Below are positions 34,264 to 41,346 of a stretch of 56,924 nucleotides of DNA, piece after piece (the stretch's first letter is position 1; each line of letters opens with the position of its first letter). The notes beneath the pieces are model-generated. The model was given only the letters and a program-made list of their open reading frames with translations, was not told the DNA's origin and searched no databases. Where the stretch lies: positions 1 to 56,924 of IMG/VR virus record IMGVR_UViG_3300045781_000081, one strand, 5' to 3'. The position numbers and the translations under genes were made by a program. Source of the DNA: a virus.

Positions 34264-34551
34264 TTACCACATTTTCATACCTACCGTCAACGCATTCTCG
34301 CTCGGTTCACCGAGTTTAACGCATTCCTTGGGTTTCGCCTTGGGGTGGTTTTCACTCATATATACGAACAGCATGTCCGCGAGCGCCTTGTGGATTACCG
34401 GAATGTTTTTCTCCAGACGGCAGGTGTCGGTGACCACGCGCCAATCGGTTCCCACACATATCTCGACGCGGGCGTGGTACTGCTGTTCGTTTATGTCGTA
34501 GGCGGACAGCTTGCGCGTGAAAGAATCAAACTGCTTGCGGGTCAAGGACAT
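34264..34551 (-). CDS. hypothetical small protein
   Basis: The ATG at 34551 follows GGGGGTGG and gives 95 residues: MSLTRKQFDSFTRKLSAYDI, then YHARVEICVGTDWRVVTDTC and KALADMLFVYM. The mix of helix and beta strands suggests a small globular domain; no motif is seen. It starts ten bases inside the end of the upstream gene. Function unknown. Confidence 0.65.
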   Translation of the reverse strand: MSLTRKQFDSFTRKLSAYDINEQQYHARVEICVGTDWRVVTDTCRLEKNIPVIHKALADMLFVYMSENHPKAKPKECVKLGEPSENALTVGMKMW

Positions 34552-35150
34552 ACCACCCCCACGTCGAATTTGAGACTCACCGCAACAAACCCTTCCACCC
34601 ACGACATGTCAATGAGGCGAACTGATAAACCATTGAGTGTTTCTCTCACTGAATTGAAATCTTTACTAGCCAATGGTAGCATTACGGTTCCCATGTCGCA
34701 GCAGTTATTGTCTAACCAAAGTTCTATCATCATGCCGGCCAATGTTGACGCGGCAGGTCTTAAATATCTCAGAGAAAAATCAAGTATTGGGAGTTTTAAA
34801 TCAGCAGGTTTAACGTGCATGTCTATACCGAGAATGTCTTTTCTTCTATTGGTAGAAATACATGTCATTGGTATCTGATCCACATATTGACTTAGAATTT
34901 TAAGAAATTTTCGGTTTATTTGAATCAGGTTGATTTCATCACGCATGTGATCCCCTCCTACCCTGCGCTGTGCCCTGGGTTGCCGCTCCTTAACCGGTGC
35001 GAGCCGGTTATCCTGTGCTGCTGCTACCCGGTTGCTGTAACCCACGATCAGTTCGTGCTCCCAACACCCCGGTCGTGGTAATGAACCCTCGTACCGGATT
35101 CCGCAGGTTTTGCAGATTATCAGATTTGGGCCACTTTGCTGTGTCTCCAC
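34542..35150 (-). CDS. zinc-finger-like protein with a strong internal start
   Basis: 202 residues from GTG 35150 behind GGAGG, directly after the stop of the GroES-like gene. The N-terminal part has ICKTCGIRYEGSLPRPGC, followed by WEHE: C-x2-C, C and H that may bind zinc. Residue 69 is an ATG at 34946 with its own perfect GGAGG seven bases upstream, which would give a separate 134-residue product (MRDEINLIQINRKFLKILSQ). Either one fused gene with two starts, or two genes joined by loss of a stop. The C-terminal part is AT-richer than the first third. Confidence 0.62.
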   Translation of the reverse strand: METQQSGPNLIICKTCGIRYEGSLPRPGCWEHELIVGYSNRVAAAQDNRLAPVKERQPRAQRRVGGDHMRDEINLIQINRKFLKILSQYVDQIPMTCISTNRRKDILGIDMHVKPADLKLPILDFSLRYLRPAASTLAGMMIELWLDNNCCDMGTVMLPLASKDFNSVRETLNGLSVRLIDMSWVEGFVAVSLKFDVGVVCP

Positions 35151-35151
35151 G

Positions 35152-35505
35152 CTACACCTCCACCACGCCGGACAGCTCCGACTCGCGCATGATCCGCACC
35201 GGATAATCCCACGGCAACCGCGCCCGACCCGCCTCAGCGGGGAACATGACGGTCATACCTACCTCGACCTCCAGGGGGAGCAGCACGTCGCGTTTAGAGC
35301 GCCGGCCCGGTCCGACAACCTCGACCACGCCTTGCATGACGGTGCCAGGCTGCGGGCCGGACGGAGTGACGTACACCAGACCGTCGTGCAACGGTGGTGC
35401 GCTCTCTCTGACCGCGATCCAGTCAGCGATGAGGCGCAGGGCGCGGGGGGTGGCTCCGGGGGCGATGGAGCGGCCTGATCCTTCTTGTCTGAGTCCGTGT
35501 GTCAT
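35152..35505 (-). CDS. GroES/Cpn10-like co-chaperonin
   Basis: 117 residues. After a variable N-terminus the fold elements of Cpn10 are in order: RALRLIADWIAVRE, GTVMQGVVEVVGPG, LPLEVEVGMTVMFP, and the closing strand YPVRIMRESELSGVVEV, close to the GroES C-terminal signature. A Cpn10 caps a chaperonin barrel during folding. Phage versions (T4 gp31 type) help fold large capsid proteins with host GroEL. A mobile loop cannot be defined clearly: the region PPLHDGLVYVTPSG is the likely candidate. It lies far upstream of the coat gene on the same strand. Confidence 0.75.
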   Translation of the reverse strand: MTHGLRQEGSGRSIAPGATPRALRLIADWIAVRESAPPLHDGLVYVTPSGPQPGTVMQGVVEVVGPGRRSKRDVLLPLEVEVGMTVMFPAEAGRARLPWDYPVRIMRESELSGVVEV

Positions 35506-35723
35506 TCTGCTACCTCGCTCGATGCTTCCAACATGTCGTGTTGCAGCACTGTGACCATGCCGATATACGGGAAAATGTCACCAACCGGGCTGTACCTGGT
35601 CATCAACGAACCGTCCTGCCTGCGCCCGATCAGCACGATCTCGGTCAATCCTGCCTCGGTGGCTTCGTTGAGCACGTTCTGTACTGAATCCGTGCGGAAT
35701 AATTGGTGTACCTTTGCGGTCAT
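35502..35723 (-). CDS. small conserved phage protein
   Basis: 73 residues from an ATG that overlaps the upstream TGA (ATGA). MTAKVHQLFRTDSVQNVLNE, then LTEIVLIGRRQDGSLMTRYS. The phrase ELILIGRDQDGxL is one I associate with short phage proteins of unknown function near DNA packaging genes. It is mixed alpha/beta with no cysteine or catalytic motif. Confidence 0.68.
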   Translation of the reverse strand: MTAKVHQLFRTDSVQNVLNEATEAGLTEIVLIGRRQDGSLMTRYSPVGDIFPYIGMVTVLQHDMLEASSEVAE

Positions 35724-35848
35724 AGCGTAAAATGTGTTCTGGAGCCGTCCGCTTCAAATGCCGTACCGCATTTTCTGCAAACGTAAAACGGGGTGCCGGA
35801 CGCTCCGATTGTGTCGATTTCTTTGGATGTGCAATTGGGGCAGTTCAT
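35720..35848 (-). CDS. 42-residue zinc-ribbon protein
   Basis: ATG 35848 follows AGGAG by six bases. MNCPNCTSKEIDTIGASG, then YVCRKCGTAFEAD: two CxxC pairs 19 residues apart, a typical zinc ribbon. Its stop overlaps the next start (ATGA). The function is unknown; the fold is common in nucleic-acid-binding and transcription-related small phage proteins. Confidence 0.7.
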   Translation of the reverse strand: MNCPNCTSKEIDTIGASGTPFYVCRKCGTAFEADGSRTHFTL

Positions 35849-35903
35849 GTGGTGCTCCTGTAAAACCCCGACCTCACCAGTGGGACTGTAAACAGTAGAT
35901 TTG

Positions 35904-36257
35904 TCATTTCTTTTCCGCCTTCTTGATAGCGCGCACGATTGTGGGCTTTTTGGCCTGTTTCTTTGTTATAACTACTTCACCTTTGTGAACTAACGCCGGT
36001 CCGGTCTTCTTTACCTTCCCGCCATTTTTATACGCCGGAAGTAATGTTGAACCGCCATCAGTACTAAATGGCCGCTTGGGTATGGAAGGTGCTGTGGCGA
36101 ACGACCCTGTTTTTTGAGCAGCGTCATTTCTGGCGTTGTTTGATGTTTCATTCTTGTATTGAGAAATAGGCTTTTCTGAGGCGGCCCTTTCCTTTGAGTT
36201 TTTACTTCTTCGTTCGCTTTCTGAAATCTTTATTTTCTCTCTGTCTGTTAATTTCAT
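35904..36257 (-). CDS. basic phage protein with GGxVxxTGPALVHKGEVV motif
   Basis: 117 residues, lysine-rich, low complexity in the first half (REKIKISESERRSKNSKER). The C-terminal region NGGKVKKTGPALVHKGEVVI is a motif shared by several phage structural-region proteins. The basic tail AIKKAEKK follows. It may bind nucleic acid or act in assembly. Its ATG overlaps the TGA of a small frame just upstream (ATGA), and GGAGG lies upstream. Function unknown. Confidence 0.66.
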   Translation of the reverse strand: MKLTDREKIKISESERRSKNSKERAASEKPISQYKNETSNNARNDAAQKTGSFATAPSIPKRPFSTDGGSTLLPAYKNGGKVKKTGPALVHKGEVVITKKQAKKPTIVRAIKKAEKK

Positions 36258-36338
36258 TTCTTTTCCTCCGGTAGAACTAGCTTGTTTCCTGGTTCTACTC
36301 TGTTGAAGTAATCTTTAAGCTCGTCGACAGTGTGTCAC
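36254..36338 (-). pseudogene. small gene with apparent 2-base deletion (frameshift)
   Basis: A GTG at 36338 overlaps the upstream stop (GTGA), the usual start geometry in this operon, but that frame closes after seven codons. Switching frame at the ACACAC tract gives TVDELKDYFNRVEPGNKLVL, then PEEKK and a TGA that overlaps the next ATG (ATGA). Two more bases in the CA run would produce an intact 28-residue gene. Seen directly: both overlaps and the coding-like sequence. Inferred: a deletion, a sequencing error, or programmed slippage. Confidence 0.4.
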
Positions 36339-36871
36339 GCTCGCCCCACCCCGCCGAGTCCCGGCAGCAGGATACGCGGCTCCGCAGCCTCGTTGCACCC
36401 GGACCGGTCGATGGACATCATGAGGGTGATCACACTGCCGGCCGGCGGGATCGCGTCACCGCTCGACTTGCGGTCCTGCGCCAGCATGGCACGGAGCGCG
36501 TGCAGCAGTATGTCGTCCACCAGGTGCAAGGGGCTGCCGTAGCGGATACCGACGCGGCAATCCATCCGGTACAGGTCCATCATTTCGTCGTCCGCGTCAG
36601 GCGCGGGGTCCGGCGCGCCCACCAACGTGTAACCACCCTCGAACGGAGCAGCCGGGGAGTACGCGCTGTAGTCGCTGTCCGGGTACTCCACGAAATACCC
36701 GCCGATAGCGAGCGCGGGGTTGCGTGTTTTCCACGCCGTGTCGACGACCACGCGGCCCGCTCCGTCAAGCAAAAGCCCGGTACGTAATTCGTTGTCGCAC
36801 GGCTCAATACCCACGATCTTAGCGGCGCGGACCTTCTTGTGACACTGGTAAAGCGGTAGTAAATGTGTCAT
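36335..36871 (-). CDS. conserved phage protein of two parts
   Basis: 178 residues. The N-terminal half (YQCHKKVRAAKIVGIEPCD, then GGYFVEYPDSDYSAYSPAAP) matches short phage proteins that carry a KYQCHKxVxAAKI motif and end in SPAxxFEEGYT. The C-terminal half (LVDDILLHALRAMLAQDRK, GSVITLMMSIDRSG) is a separate helix-strand segment I do not recognise, so this may be a fusion. No function is known. A GGAGA site precedes the ATG. Confidence 0.68.
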   Translation of the reverse strand: MTHLLPLYQCHKKVRAAKIVGIEPCDNELRTGLLLDGAGRVVVDTAWKTRNPALAIGGYFVEYPDSDYSAYSPAAPFEGGYTLVGAPDPAPDADDEMMDLYRMDCRVGIRYGSPLHLVDDILLHALRAMLAQDRKSSGDAIPPAGSVITLMMSIDRSGCNEAAEPRILLPGLGGVGRA

Positions 36872-37066
36872 GTCGTCTCCTTGTCATTCGATAACTTAGG
36901 CTGGATTTACACCGGCTGTCTGCGCGATAGGCGTGTGGTTTGCGACGCCTCGTTTTACTCCTTACCCACCCCTCTTATCACACTCATTTGGAGTGGTCCC
37001 ACCCGCACCGTGTCGTGTCCTACCGGGTAAGTTCTCGCACAGCGGATTCTCCCCCACGTGGGGCCG

Positions 37067-37468
37067 CTAAGTCTCCTGTGCAGCCGCCGCCCGGTGTCGG
37101 GCGTACAGCGCGGTTACTGTTTCGACCGGCGTGCCGGGCGGTGGTGGCGTGTCAACGGGTAGACACATATCCTGCGGCACTATGACGTACCGCTCGTTGT
37201 CGAGATGGACGCGGTAGCACAATGTGTTGTACACCATCTCCGCCATGACGACCGTGCCTGTTTGCCCACGGCTGGTGTGACCTGGGCCGATCACCACGCG
37301 GGTGCCCTCCGGTCCCTTACTCACCGAAATGTACGCCAGTTCAATAGCTCCAACGATACCCCGGAGCGCCATGCACATCGGTTCGCCGGGGTCGGCGTCG
37401 TGGTCGATCAGCCGCTCGATGTTGTCGCGTAGCTCTGTGACAAAGCGGTCCAGTCTGTCGCGGCTCAT
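37067..37468 (-). CDS. hypothetical protein, downstream of the resolvase
   Basis: 133 residues from the ATG that overlaps the resolvase stop (ATGA). MSRDRLDRFVTELRDNIERL is helical; the middle, GPEGTRVVIGPGHTSRGQTG, then TVVMAEMVYNTLCYRVHLDN, looks like a small beta barrel. No family is recognised. It is translationally coupled to the resolvase. The 195 bases downstream hold no convincing gene, only a CCCCACGTGGGG palindrome near 37055-37066. Confidence 0.58.
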   Translation of the reverse strand: MSRDRLDRFVTELRDNIERLIDHDADPGEPMCMALRGIVGAIELAYISVSKGPEGTRVVIGPGHTSRGQTGTVVMAEMVYNTLCYRVHLDNERYVIVPQDMCLPVDTPPPPGTPVETVTALYARHRAAAAQET

Positions 37469-38151
37469 ACAGCACACCGCTGGAGCACGGAACGTACCGC
37501 TGATGCGGTCCAGGCACCTTTACCGCCAGGCGTGAGCATCTGGTCGGCGGTGAGTTGTGCAGCGATGTCACGCAGGGACATACCCTTGTCGCGATAACGA
37601 GTGACCAGAGGACCAATCTTGCGAGCGTAGGTGTCGGCTTTGCGACGCCGGGTTTCCGACCCGGCAGTGCGCCCGGCAGCAGCCGCCGCAGTGGTGAGAT
37701 TGTTGGGCGATCCGAGCTTGACGCCGCGATCACGCAGGGAACTGAGTGCTGATTTAGTGCGCTGCGATATAAGACCACGTTCGTATTCAGCCAATGCCGC
37801 GAAAACATGAATTATGAAACTGTTGACGATGGGAAGATCGCATGCGATGAAATTCACGTTACTTTTCATCACAGCGTTGATAAATCCCACGTCGCGGCTC
37901 AATCGGTCGAGTTTTGCGACCAACAGGACCGCTCCAGTCAATTCAGCGTGCATGAGTGCCGCCGCAAGTTGCGGTCGGTCGTTGTGGGCACCTGACTCAA
38001 CCTCTACAAACTCCCGTAGGTGATCGTCGGCGGTCGCACCCTGACCTGTCAGGTACTGTTGAACGGTGGTTTGCTGCGCTTCCAGTCCGAGGCCGGATGC
38101 TCCCTGCTTGGCGGTACTGACGCGGACGTAGGAGACGTACTTTGTGGTCAC
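37465..38151 (-). CDS. serine recombinase of the resolvase/invertase type
   Basis: 228 residues from GTG 38151 behind GGAGG. N-terminal catalytic domain: YVRVSTAKQGASGLGLEAQ with the nucleophilic serine in RVS, VEVESGAHNDRPQLAAAL, VAKLDRLSRD with the arginines of the active site, and AALAEYERGLISQRT. C-terminal helix-turn-helix: SLRDIAAQLTADQMLTPGG. At this size it is a resolvase or invertase, not a large phage integrase. It could resolve genome multimers or invert a segment. The RHH gene lies directly upstream in the same operon. Confidence 0.92.
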   Translation of the reverse strand: MTTKYVSYVRVSTAKQGASGLGLEAQQTTVQQYLTGQGATADDHLREFVEVESGAHNDRPQLAAALMHAELTGAVLLVAKLDRLSRDVGFINAVMKSNVNFIACDLPIVNSFIIHVFAALAEYERGLISQRTKSALSSLRDRGVKLGSPNNLTTAAAAAGRTAGSETRRRKADTYARKIGPLVTRYRDKGMSLRDIAAQLTADQMLTPGGKGAWTASAVRSVLQRCAV

Positions 38152-38327
38152 ATTGCACCTCCGGTCGTCTCATGCCGGGTGACCGGTGACGGTGGCGCGG
38201 TGGCGTAGCGCACCCAATGTGACACCAGGGCGCTACGGTCCAGACCACTCTGTGCTGCGAGGACGGCTAGAGCATGGGCCACCTCCGGTGCTAGGAAAAG
38301 CGATATTTTCTGTTTAGGTGTCTTCAT
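38148..38327 (-). CDS. ribbon-helix-helix DNA-binding protein
   Basis: ATG 38327 is preferred because an upstream GTG would overlap the candidate -10 box. 59 residues: MKTPKQKISLFLAPEVAHAL gives the beta strand and first helix, and the region around AQSGLDRSALVSHWVRYA gives the second helix of an RHH (CopG/Arc-like) fold. It overlaps the resolvase gene by four bases. Such proteins repress their own operon or act in plasmid partition. The upstream palindromes at 38340-38760 are candidate binding sites. Confidence 0.72.
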   Translation of the reverse strand: MKTPKQKISLFLAPEVAHALAVLAAQSGLDRSALVSHWVRYATAPPSPVTRHETTGGAM

Positions 38328-38335
38328 GACTGACA

Positions 38336-38364
38336 CTTGTATTCCATCTGATACGAGTTGTCAA
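38336..38364 (-). promoter_or_regulatory. candidate promoter for the RHH-resolvase operon
   Basis: On the - strand a perfect TTGACA (38364-38359) lies 17 bases before TACAAG (38341-38336). The -10 match is weak, and the start of the RHH gene is only about nine bases downstream, so the message would be nearly leaderless. It is the best promoter-like match upstream of this operon. Confidence 0.35.
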
Positions 38365-38448
38365 CATTTTATTTACGTACCAGGTGCGAGGTGCTGCCGG
38401 GCACTTGCTCCATAGCGGGGCAATCATAGCGGCTATGGGACAACTCTT

Positions 38449-38470
38449 AAAAAATTGCCCGCGTTGCGGG
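38449..38470 (-). terminator. intrinsic terminator after the HTH protein gene
   Basis: Read on the - strand, CCCGC and GCGGG enclose a three-base loop, extended by GCCCG/CGGGC pairs further out. A CAATTTTTT tract follows at once. It would stop leftward transcripts from 39.3 kb before the RHH-resolvase operon. The short stem makes it a moderate terminator. Confidence 0.6.
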
Positions 38471-38759
38471 ATACGGGCCGCGCGAATTTCCGCAGCCAAT
38501 CGCGTTGGCCCATGCACCGGGGGGTCGGACCGGGCGCGGGGGTCCGGCCTGCCTGGCTCGGCTCGGTCCGGCTCTCCAGCTCCTGCCGTCGCGGCGCTCC
38601 TGGCCTGGTGGCGCGGCCTGCCTGGTAGGGGGTGGGGTGCCGTGTGCGAGCTGTAAACGGTCGTTTACTGTTTCCATACAGGCGGCGCGGCGGGCCTGGT
38701 AGGATCGCGGGCGGCGCTCGGCTCCTGGAGCTGGCGACCGGCGCGGCTTGGTCCGGGTC
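38471..38759. other. GC-rich intergenic region with palindromes
   Basis: No gene is supported in these 290 bases. They contain GTAAACG-GT-CGTTTAC (38653-38668), with perfect seven-base arms; repeated GGCCTGCCTGG units near 38546, 38619 and 38692; and CAGCTCCTG/GGAGCTGG inverted pieces. Such a region near a resolvase and an RHH gene could hold recombination (res-type) sites or operators. A CCTATAGG palindrome lies at its right edge. Confidence 0.5.
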
Positions 38760-39257
38760 CTATAGGTAATCAGTCAGATCGATGGGTAGAAACTCGGCGC
38801 TAATGCTGGCGGTCAAGCTGACCTTGGGTTGCTCGCGGTCCATGACAAGTTCAACGGCTCGCATTACATCGCTTCCCTTGGGCTGCACACCTCCGGTCTT
38901 GGCTCCTGTAGTGGGGTCGGTGGTCTGACCTATTGGTTTTCCTTGGATAAATTTCTTGGTGGTCTGCGTTGCTAGTGACAGCAATTTGTCCCGTTCCAGC
39001 TCATAGCTGTTTAATTTACGCTCTAACCTGGTGCCGTGTTGCGGCGTGTATCCGAGTAGTTCAGCGGCTTGTGTCGGGCCTGCTCCTGCTTCACGTAACA
39101 AACCATAAGCGGCGTGTTTCATACTTACTTTTTTATCTTCATGTGCCGGTTTTCTCCCTCCTTTGCTCCTGTCTCTCTCTGGTGTGTTCATGCTCTGAAC
39201 GTCTATAGGATAAATTGCTATCGGTTTTACAGGGGTTTCTGTCTCAAATAATCCCAT
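38760..39257 (-). CDS. HTH DNA-binding protein, small terminase candidate
   Basis: 165 residues behind GGAGGG. Residues about 45-75 (MKHAAYGLLREAGAGPTQAA, then ELLGYTPQHGTRLERKL) are a helix-turn-helix. The C-terminal third has VMRAVELVMDREQPKV. This layout fits phage small terminase subunits, which recognise the packaging site. However, it is 5 kb from the large subunit and stands beside the iteron-like repeats, so an initiator or repressor role is equally possible. It has its own promoter-like sequence and terminator. Confidence 0.6.
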   Translation of the reverse strand: MGLFETETPVKPIAIYPIDVQSMNTPERDRSKGGRKPAHEDKKVSMKHAAYGLLREAGAGPTQAAELLGYTPQHGTRLERKLNSYELERDKLLSLATQTTKKFIQGKPIGQTTDPTTGAKTGGVQPKGSDVMRAVELVMDREQPKVSLTASISAEFLPIDLTDYL

Positions 39258-39281
39258 AATAAGCGTCCCTCCTGGCTCGTT

Positions 39282-39309
39282 ATTATCACATGAGTCTGTG
39301 AGGCGTCAA
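39282..39309 (-). promoter_or_regulatory. promoter for the HTH protein gene
   Basis: On the - strand TTGACG (39309-39304) and GATAAT (39287-39282) are separated by 16 bases, close to the sigma-70 consensus in both boxes. The gene's ATG follows 25 bases after the -10 box, with GGAGGG in between. This is the best-looking leftward promoter in the intergenic region. Confidence 0.6.
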
Positions 39310-39391
39310 GGGCCGTTTGCGTGGGTGCCTTGGTGTCTGCTCGGCGTGCTCCGTGGTGGCTTGGCGTGCGGTGTCGGGTGGCGTCGGGTGG

Positions 39392-39831
39392 TTACCTTTA
39401 ATACCTAGATACGTTTTGAACATTGTAGGTATAAAGTTATATTATAATTTCAATCACTTACACTATTTACCTTTAATACCTTTAAATATATAAAAGATAT
39501 GTATGTATGTTATATGGTACTGTAGCCGCTACATAGCGGCTACATAGCGGCTACATAGCGGCTATAGTGCGGTGTGCGTGGGGTAGTAATGCGATTGTTT
39601 AAAGGTATTAAAGGTATTAAAGGTAAATCGTGTAACTGTGGGGAGTTGTTACGTTTATTTTACCTTTAATACATAAGGTGATTAAAGGTATCTAGGTGAT
39701 TAAAGGTAAAAATAAAGCCGCTACGGGTCCGTGTGAGGTCGTAGCGGCTTTGTAGCGGCTTGGGTATGTTGTAGCGGCTTGGTGTGGTCTGTAGCGGCTT
39801 TGTAGCGGTTTGGTGTATGTCGTAGCGGCTA
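39392..39831. repeat. AT-rich iteron-like repeat region, replication origin candidate
   Basis: No gene is present. Two families of short repeats are packed together. Family A: TTACCTTTAATACC at 39392-39405 and 39467-39480, and the inverse GGTATTAAA at 39604, 39613 and in variants up to 39709. Family B: CATAGCGGCTA three times head to tail (39532-39564), preceded by its inverse at 39523, then GTAGCGGCTT at 39741, 39752, 39771, 39791, 39802 and 39822. The DNA between 39400 and 39520 is far richer in A and T than the genome. Repeats plus an AT-rich stretch are the layout of iteron-type origins. Confidence 0.65.
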
Positions 39832-40494
39832 CAGATTGATGTATGGCTGCTCCATAGCGGCTGTGAAAGTATCCGCTAGGTATTCTTTTATCTGGTTGCG
39901 GTCGCGTCCGGTGACGTGCAAGGTGTAGCCGTCCGCTAGGCTAGGTGTGATTATAACGGCGTGGTCAGTCCAGCCGTCATAAAACCCGGCGTCGTTCATG
40001 TGGTGGTAACTGGTGCGCAGTATGACGCGTTCCGGGGTGCTGGCCGGGTCAATGGTCGTTCCTGAGTCTATGCCGCTGCCGCTGGGTAGCATTTCGCGGG
40101 CTATGGCGTCAAGTTTCTCCTGGTAGCGGTCGTGCCAGTCGGCGCGGCTTGCGCAGGTGCTGCAAGTCGGCTCTCCCTCTGGTCCTTGGTCTGCGCAGTG
40201 TCGCGGGCAAGCTGCAAGGGCTGCTTGGCAATTGTTGCGGGCCTGGAGCGTGGCGGCTATGACGCGGTAAAGCGGGCGCGGCTTGGTGGCTCTGCCGGTG
40301 GCTTGGTTGGTCTGCGGTTCGTCGGCTGCGTCGGTGCCGTCGTTAAATTCGTGGTCACATTCAATGCAGGTTATCGCGGTTATCTCGTCGTGTTCTGGTT
40401 CGCTGGTGTTGTAGTGGACCGTGCCCGCGTCGTCGATCGTGCCGGTAAAAGCGCGCTCTTGGTAAACTCTTATGTTGTCGTGTTTGCATTTCAT
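39829..40494 (-). CDS. hypothetical cysteine-containing protein of the small-gene cluster
   Basis: ATG 40494 behind GGAGG gives 221 residues; a longer frame has no start support. MKCKHDNIRVYQERAFTGTI, then ITAITCIECDHEFNDG show C, H and CxxC that could bind zinc, and CPRHCADQGPEGEPTCSTC is a second cysteine cluster. The C-terminal half (TDHAVIITPSLADGYTLHVT) is beta-rich. Function unknown. It is the last gene of the cluster and ends in the iteron region. Confidence 0.66.
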   Translation of the reverse strand: MKCKHDNIRVYQERAFTGTIDDAGTVHYNTSEPEHDEITAITCIECDHEFNDGTDAADEPQTNQATGRATKPRPLYRVIAATLQARNNCQAALAACPRHCADQGPEGEPTCSTCASRADWHDRYQEKLDAIAREMLPSGSGIDSGTTIDPASTPERVILRTSYHHMNDAGFYDGWTDHAVIITPSLADGYTLHVTGRDRNQIKEYLADTFTAAMEQPYINL

Positions 40495-40823
40495 CGGGTT
40501 GCCTCCTGGGTGGCTGCGTGTGCTCCTGCCTCGGCTGCTAATTCGCCGGGTCCGGGTTTCCTCCAAAGTCCGGCGGCTGCCGGGCCTCTCATTACTCCGT
40601 CAAGTAAAGAAACGGCTACAAAATGCGTGGTGTTGCTCCACGTGGCACGTGGGTTGCGGCGGTCAAGTTTCCATGCTTTGCTGAGTGCTCCGGGGCTGTG
40701 CGGGTCGTTGGTCAGGACCATTACAAGCCGGGCGGCTGTGAGTAGTGCAAGTTTCGCGTTGGGAAATATAAGGTTGTCGGTGTGCGCTCCACCTCTGGCG
40801 CCAAATTCTAAAACTGTTTTCAT
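40491..40823 (-). CDS. hypothetical protein of the small-gene cluster
   Basis: 110 residues behind AGGAGA. MKTVLEFGARGGAHTDNLIF, then LALLTAARLVMVLTNDPHSP, with NTTHFVAVSLLDGVMRGP near the C-terminus. The stop overlaps the next ATG (ATGA). It looks like a small alpha/beta domain; the AVSLLDGVMRGP segment resembles phage proteins that carry a short hydrophobic helix. No function is known. Confidence 0.6.
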   Translation of the reverse strand: MKTVLEFGARGGAHTDNLIFPNAKLALLTAARLVMVLTNDPHSPGALSKAWKLDRRNPRATWSNTTHFVAVSLLDGVMRGPAAAGLWRKPGPGELAAEAGAHAATQEATR

Positions 40824-41035
40824 GGTCTGCGCTCTCCTGTGGTCGGGTCGATATTTAAAGTTATCTGCGTATATTTCAAATCGCCAAAATGTGAGGCTTT
40901 ACAGCCTTGCGCGGCTGCCTCGGTGGTCGGTATTGATGCGCAATAATCGCAGTCGTCTTTGTAAATATCCCAATTTCCATTATGACAAACAAAATGAGGA
41001 AAATTTACCGTATTGTAGTACGGGTGCGGGTTCAT
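40820..41035 (-). CDS. small hypothetical protein with three cysteines
   Basis: 71 residues starting MNPHPYYNTVNFPHFVCHNG, with DDCDYCASI in the middle. The cysteine/histidine pattern (H-x2-C-H, C-x2-C) could bind zinc. Overlaps both neighbours by four bases (ATGA). No homologue recognised. Confidence 0.58.
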   Translation of the reverse strand: MNPHPYYNTVNFPHFVCHNGNWDIYKDDCDYCASIPTTEAAAQGCKASHFGDLKYTQITLNIDPTTGERRP

Positions 41036-41316
41036 GGCGTCGGCTCCGTGTCGCTCTCCGTCTCCAGTGATATAAACTTATCCGCGCTTATCCATGCTTC
41101 ACCTGTGCCGTGCTCCGGGGTGACTAACAGTCGGGCGGCTCCGTAGGGTGTCGCGGTGCCCCGGACTATGACGCGGACGTGTCGCGGGTCGTGGGTCGGC
41201 TGCATGTCGCCGGGTAGTGGGTCGGTTAACAGTTTGACGGTGACGGTTTTGCCTATGAGGTCGCGCAGGTGGTGCCGTCCGGCGGTGTTCCTGGGTGTGC
41301 TTGATGATCGGCTCAT
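41032..41316 (-). CDS. small beta-rich hypothetical protein
   Basis: 94 residues. After a basic N-terminus (MSRSSSTPRNTAGRHHLRDL), strands such as GKTVTVKLLTDPLPGD, RHVRVIVRGTATPYGAARL and EAWISADKFISLE suggest a small beta barrel. No motif. Overlaps the next gene by four bases. A 30-base gap separates it from the gene upstream. Confidence 0.58.
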   Translation of the reverse strand: MSRSSSTPRNTAGRHHLRDLIGKTVTVKLLTDPLPGDMQPTHDPRHVRVIVRGTATPYGAARLLVTPEHGTGEAWISADKFISLETESDTEPTP

Positions 41317-41346
41317 GTTATCGGGTGCCGCGTGTTGTGCGGGCTT

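Noticed and set aside
37465-38151. Phage integrase
   Set aside because: The serine recombinase is resolvase-sized (228 residues) and lacks the large C-terminal domains of phage integrases. No attachment site is evident.
38384-38656. + strand frame containing NCPRCG
   Set aside because: The motif arises from the terminator hairpin sequence. The remainder is Gly/Ala/Arg/Pro-rich with no leader.
40132-41070. 312-residue open frame on the + strand
   Set aside because: It crosses three overlapping leftward genes with good ribosome sites. The product has no coherent domain.
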